Shown one piece after another: positions 62,197 to 64,000 of a stretch of 64,000 nt of DNA. How positions within the stretch are numbered: the stretch's first letter is position 1; every line of letters starts with the position of its first letter. Source of the DNA: Thalassotalea sp. HSM 43. GTDB lineage: Bacteria; Pseudomonadota; Gammaproteobacteria; Enterobacterales; Alteromonadaceae. Made by a program: the position numbers and the translations under genes. The stretch lies in contig NZ_CP038493.1 of NCBI RefSeq assembly GCF_004752005.1, forward strand, positions 1,264,302-1,328,301, in the 5' to 3' direction. The notes beneath the pieces are model-generated. The model had not been told where the DNA came from and made no database searches. It was given only the letters and a program-made list of their open reading frames with translations.

Positions 62197-63351
62197 TTAT
62201 TCTTGCTCTGGTACCAGCTTTTTAATGCCTTGACCATCGATACCTACATAGATAAAACCGTCACGACCTTGGTAGACATTGCGTACGCGACCAATACCTT
62301 CCAATAATTTTTGTTGCTTAACAACGTTGTCGCCGTCTAATGTAACCAACACCAAGTGATTAAACTTCATTGAGCCCAATAGCATTTTATTTTGCCATTC
62401 AGGGTATTTATCGGAGGTCACGAAAATCAAACCCGATGGTGCAATCGAAGGATCCCAATACAATTTAGGCTGTTCCATGCCGTCTTTTTCGGTGATGTCG
62501 GTAAATGATGTACCACTGTAATTAACACCGTAACTGATCACTGGCCAGCCATAGTTTTTACCCGGTTCAATTAGATTTATTTCATCACCGCCTTTAGGGC
62601 CATGCTCATGTGACCAGATAGCCCCAGTGACTGGATGAGTCGTTAACCCTTGTGGGTTACGATGGCCATAAGAAAAAATGGCTGGCTTAGCGTTTTCCAC
62701 ATTAACAAATGGGTTGTCCGCAGGGATACGACCGTCATCATGTAAGCGATAAATTTTACCACCATCAACACTGATGTCTTGAGGCAATGCATCGCGTTGG
62801 CCACGATCACCGATAGAGAAATAAACAAAACCTTGTTTATCAAAGGTGATACGAGAACCATAATGATGCCCCTTCTCGCTATTTTCTGCCCCCTTGTACA
62901 ACCATTCAAGATCGACAAGTGCAAACTCTTTTAGGCGGGCACGAATCAATGCTGTATTGCTACCTTCGTCGTCGCCTTTATCACTGGAAAAGGTGAAATA
63001 TATCCAACCATTTTGTTGATAGTCAGGGTGCAATGCGATATCCAATAAACCGCCTTGATTATTGGCAACAATGCTAGGTAAACCGGTGATTTCTTCGTCA
63101 ATCATAACCCCGTTTCGGATCAGACGCAGTTTGCCGGTGCGTTCTGAGATCAACAAATCGTCATTACTCAGCTGTACCATACCCCACGGGATCACCACAT
63201 CGCTTTGCGTAGGCATTACTTTCACTTGCGCCTGAGCGTCGTTATTTTGCTCATCGCTTTGCTGTGAAGAATTACCATCAGATGCCGAACAGGCTGCTAA
63301 TAAGGTAACCATTGAACTTAACACAAGAGTTTTCGCTAATTGTTGCTTCAT
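62197..63351 (-). CDS. yliI: PQQ-dependent sugar dehydrogenase-like lipoprotein (YliI/Asd family)
   Basis: 384 aa. A lipoprotein signal ends at Cys21 (VTLLAAC). A Gln/Ser/Asp linker precedes a six-bladed beta-propeller: IPWGMVQLSNDDLLISERTG, ALHPDYQQNGWIYFTFS, GSRITFDKQGFVYFSIGDRG, YGHRNPQGLTTHP and SHEHGPKGGDEINLI are the propeller signatures. The propeller His residue and Arg used by PQQ-dependent aldose dehydrogenases appear in HRNPQG. It oxidises aldose sugars in the periplasm. Its ATG overlaps the stop of the upstream 77-residue gene (ATGA). Confidence 0.85.
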   Translation of the reverse strand: MKQQLAKTLVLSSMVTLLAACSASDGNSSQQSDEQNNDAQAQVKVMPTQSDVVIPWGMVQLSNDDLLISERTGKLRLIRNGVMIDEEITGLPSIVANNQGGLLDIALHPDYQQNGWIYFTFSSDKGDDEGSNTALIRARLKEFALVDLEWLYKGAENSEKGHHYGSRITFDKQGFVYFSIGDRGQRDALPQDISVDGGKIYRLHDDGRIPADNPFVNVENAKPAIFSYGHRNPQGLTTHPVTGAIWSHEHGPKGGDEINLIEPGKNYGWPVISYGVNYSGTSFTDITEKDGMEQPKLYWDPSIAPSGLIFVTSDKYPEWQNKMLLGSMKFNHLVLVTLDGDNVVKQQKLLEGIGRVRNVYQGRDGFIYVGIDGQGIKKLVPEQE

Positions 63352-63581
63352 TTACTTTCTCTTTTTTCCCAAATGATTTTATAAAAATAGTTGATTATCA
63401 GTAGCATAACACATGCGCTTAATACGGTGAAAATATGCAAGAGTAAGGTACTGATTCTGAGGTTTTGCTCCCATAAAAATACCACGCCGTAATAGGAGAC
63501 AAAAAACAAATTTAATAAGCTGATATGAATAAATAGAATACCGGCAAAGGTCGCTAATTTGCGAGTTGTCAGTCTAGCCAT
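63348..63581 (-). CDS. small two-helix membrane protein in the SDR/dehydrogenase operon
   Basis: 77 aa from the ATG at 63581, which has GAGG 8 nt upstream and overlaps the upstream SDR stop by 8 nt; the longer frame into the SDR gene is a shadow. Two transmembrane helices (FAGILFIHISLLNLFFVSYY and LLLHIFTVLSACVMLLIINY) are joined by a short loop, with a basic end (KIIWEKRESK). No known family is recognised. Its ATGA overlap with the dehydrogenase gene shows coupling. Confidence 0.65.
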   Translation of the reverse strand: MARLTTRKLATFAGILFIHISLLNLFFVSYYGVVFLWEQNLRISTLLLHIFTVLSACVMLLIINYFYKIIWEKRESK

Positions 63582-64000
63582 GTTCAACCTCAAGCGATGC
63601 GCGATTGTCAAAGTAAGCCAGTAGATCGTTGACCTTATAGTTAAATGCCGATGTCGCTGTAAAATCGCTTTGCACCTGTTTACCTTGCGGCAGTTTTTGT
63701 TCTGCAAATTCTGCCGTACTTTTGCCTAACGAGGCAAATGCTTTGTTATAGAAGGCGCGACGAGTTGGATGATGTGGGCTGACGCCATTAACAATGGCTG
63801 GCTTGTCGGCTTGTTGCAACAAACACTCTATCAGTGCAATAACATCATCACGGTGAATCATATTAACCACCGAATCAGGTTCACTGATCAGCCGGCCGTC
63901 TTTAAAAAAGCGCCCCGGTTGTCGATCATAGCCAAATAAGCCAGCCAATCTCAGCACGGTAGCATGCTCGATATCGGCATTTAACAGCTTATTCTCTGCA
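63574..64000 (-). CDS. SDR-type NAD(P)-dependent epimerase/oxidoreductase, 3' part
   Basis: About 142 residues visible; the frame stays open to the window edge (ENKLLNADIEHATVLRLAGL before FGYDRQPG), so the N-terminus with the NAD-binding Rossmann motif is missing. The visible part has the C-terminal features of the extended SDR/YeeZ-like group: LRLAGLFGYDRQPGRFFKDG, NMIHRDDVIALIECLLQ and VNGVSPHHPTRRAFYNKAF. It may act on a nucleotide sugar or related substrate, not determinable here. It is first in an overlapping three-gene operon with the membrane protein and YliI. Confidence 0.8.
   Translation of the reverse strand, partial: AENKLLNADIEHATVLRLAGLFGYDRQPGRFFKDGRLISEPDSVVNMIHRDDVIALIECLLQQADKPAIVNGVSPHHPTRRAFYNKAFASLGKSTAEFAEQKLPQGKQVQSDFTATSAFNYKVNDLLAYFDNRASLEVEHG

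Overview
This window is chromosomal DNA from a marine gammaproteobacterium, most likely Alteromonadales and probably a Colwelliaceae-type genome (Colwellia/Thalassotalea-like). The inference rests on gene content and order: cysJIH, priA/ftsN/hslVU beside rpmE, yeaG-yeaH-ycgB, a TIGR02922 protein, a K+-dependent membrane pyrophosphatase, a PEP-CTERM protein and a TonB receptor, all in moderately AT-rich DNA. No rRNA, tRNA, CRISPR array, insertion sequence or prophage was recognised. Coding is dense, and almost every ORF fits a chromosomal housekeeping or accessory family.

Layout. 1-5.1 kb: 3' end of a membrane pyrophosphatase, then the assimilatory sulfate operon cysJIH (minus). 5.4-7.6 kb: a PCu(A)C copper chaperone, a DUF2333 protein and a TIGR04219-like outer membrane protein. 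7.6-9.5 kb: a phage-shock operon led by an exported protein and preceded by a clear sigma-54 promoter; it also contains a 32-residue membrane ORF. 10.1-17.8 kb: dusA, a lipoprotein six-hairpin glycosidase, zur, a TIGR02922 gene, alr and dnaB. 17.9-22.7 kb: yeaG-yeaH-ycgB stress/starvation operon. 23.2-25.4 kb: a tandem repeat, then an ECF sigma factor / anti-sigma-like / DUF4097 operon. 25.6-28.1 kb: 5-oxoprolinase pxpABC. 28.0-34.6 kb: ybaN, yehS, DUF971, hslU, hslV, ftsN-like, priA and, divergently, rpmE.

35.1-42.3 kb holds six tightly packed plus-strand genes: a retropepsin-like lipoprotein, an inactive transglutaminase with a membrane domain, an ATP-grasp ligase, an exported M3 metallopeptidase and two tandem paralogous exported proteins (DUF3541-like). 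They are coupled by overlaps or very short gaps and end at a strong terminator. This is the best candidate for an under-described system, possibly synthesis and trimming of a peptide-type product at the cell envelope. 42.5-54.3 kb: rraA, hutI, a TonB receptor, a pirin, a small zinc-ribbon membrane protein, the hutC-hutH-hutU operon with two perfect HutC-type operators, a LysR regulator and a glutathionyl-hydroquinone reductase. 54.5-64 kb: an exported pyroglutamyl-peptidase-like protein whose family Cys nucleophile is replaced by Ser, ttcA, a PEP-CTERM protein behind a second sigma-54-type promoter, a CPBP protease, an NfeD/SPFH/SPFH operon, a YcxB-like protein, and an SDR / small membrane protein / PQQ-type sugar dehydrogenase operon cut by the window end.

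All family names come from reading translated sequence against remembered families; no database search was run. Start codons were adjusted where a Shine-Dalgarno sequence, a signal peptide or translational coupling favoured an internal start.
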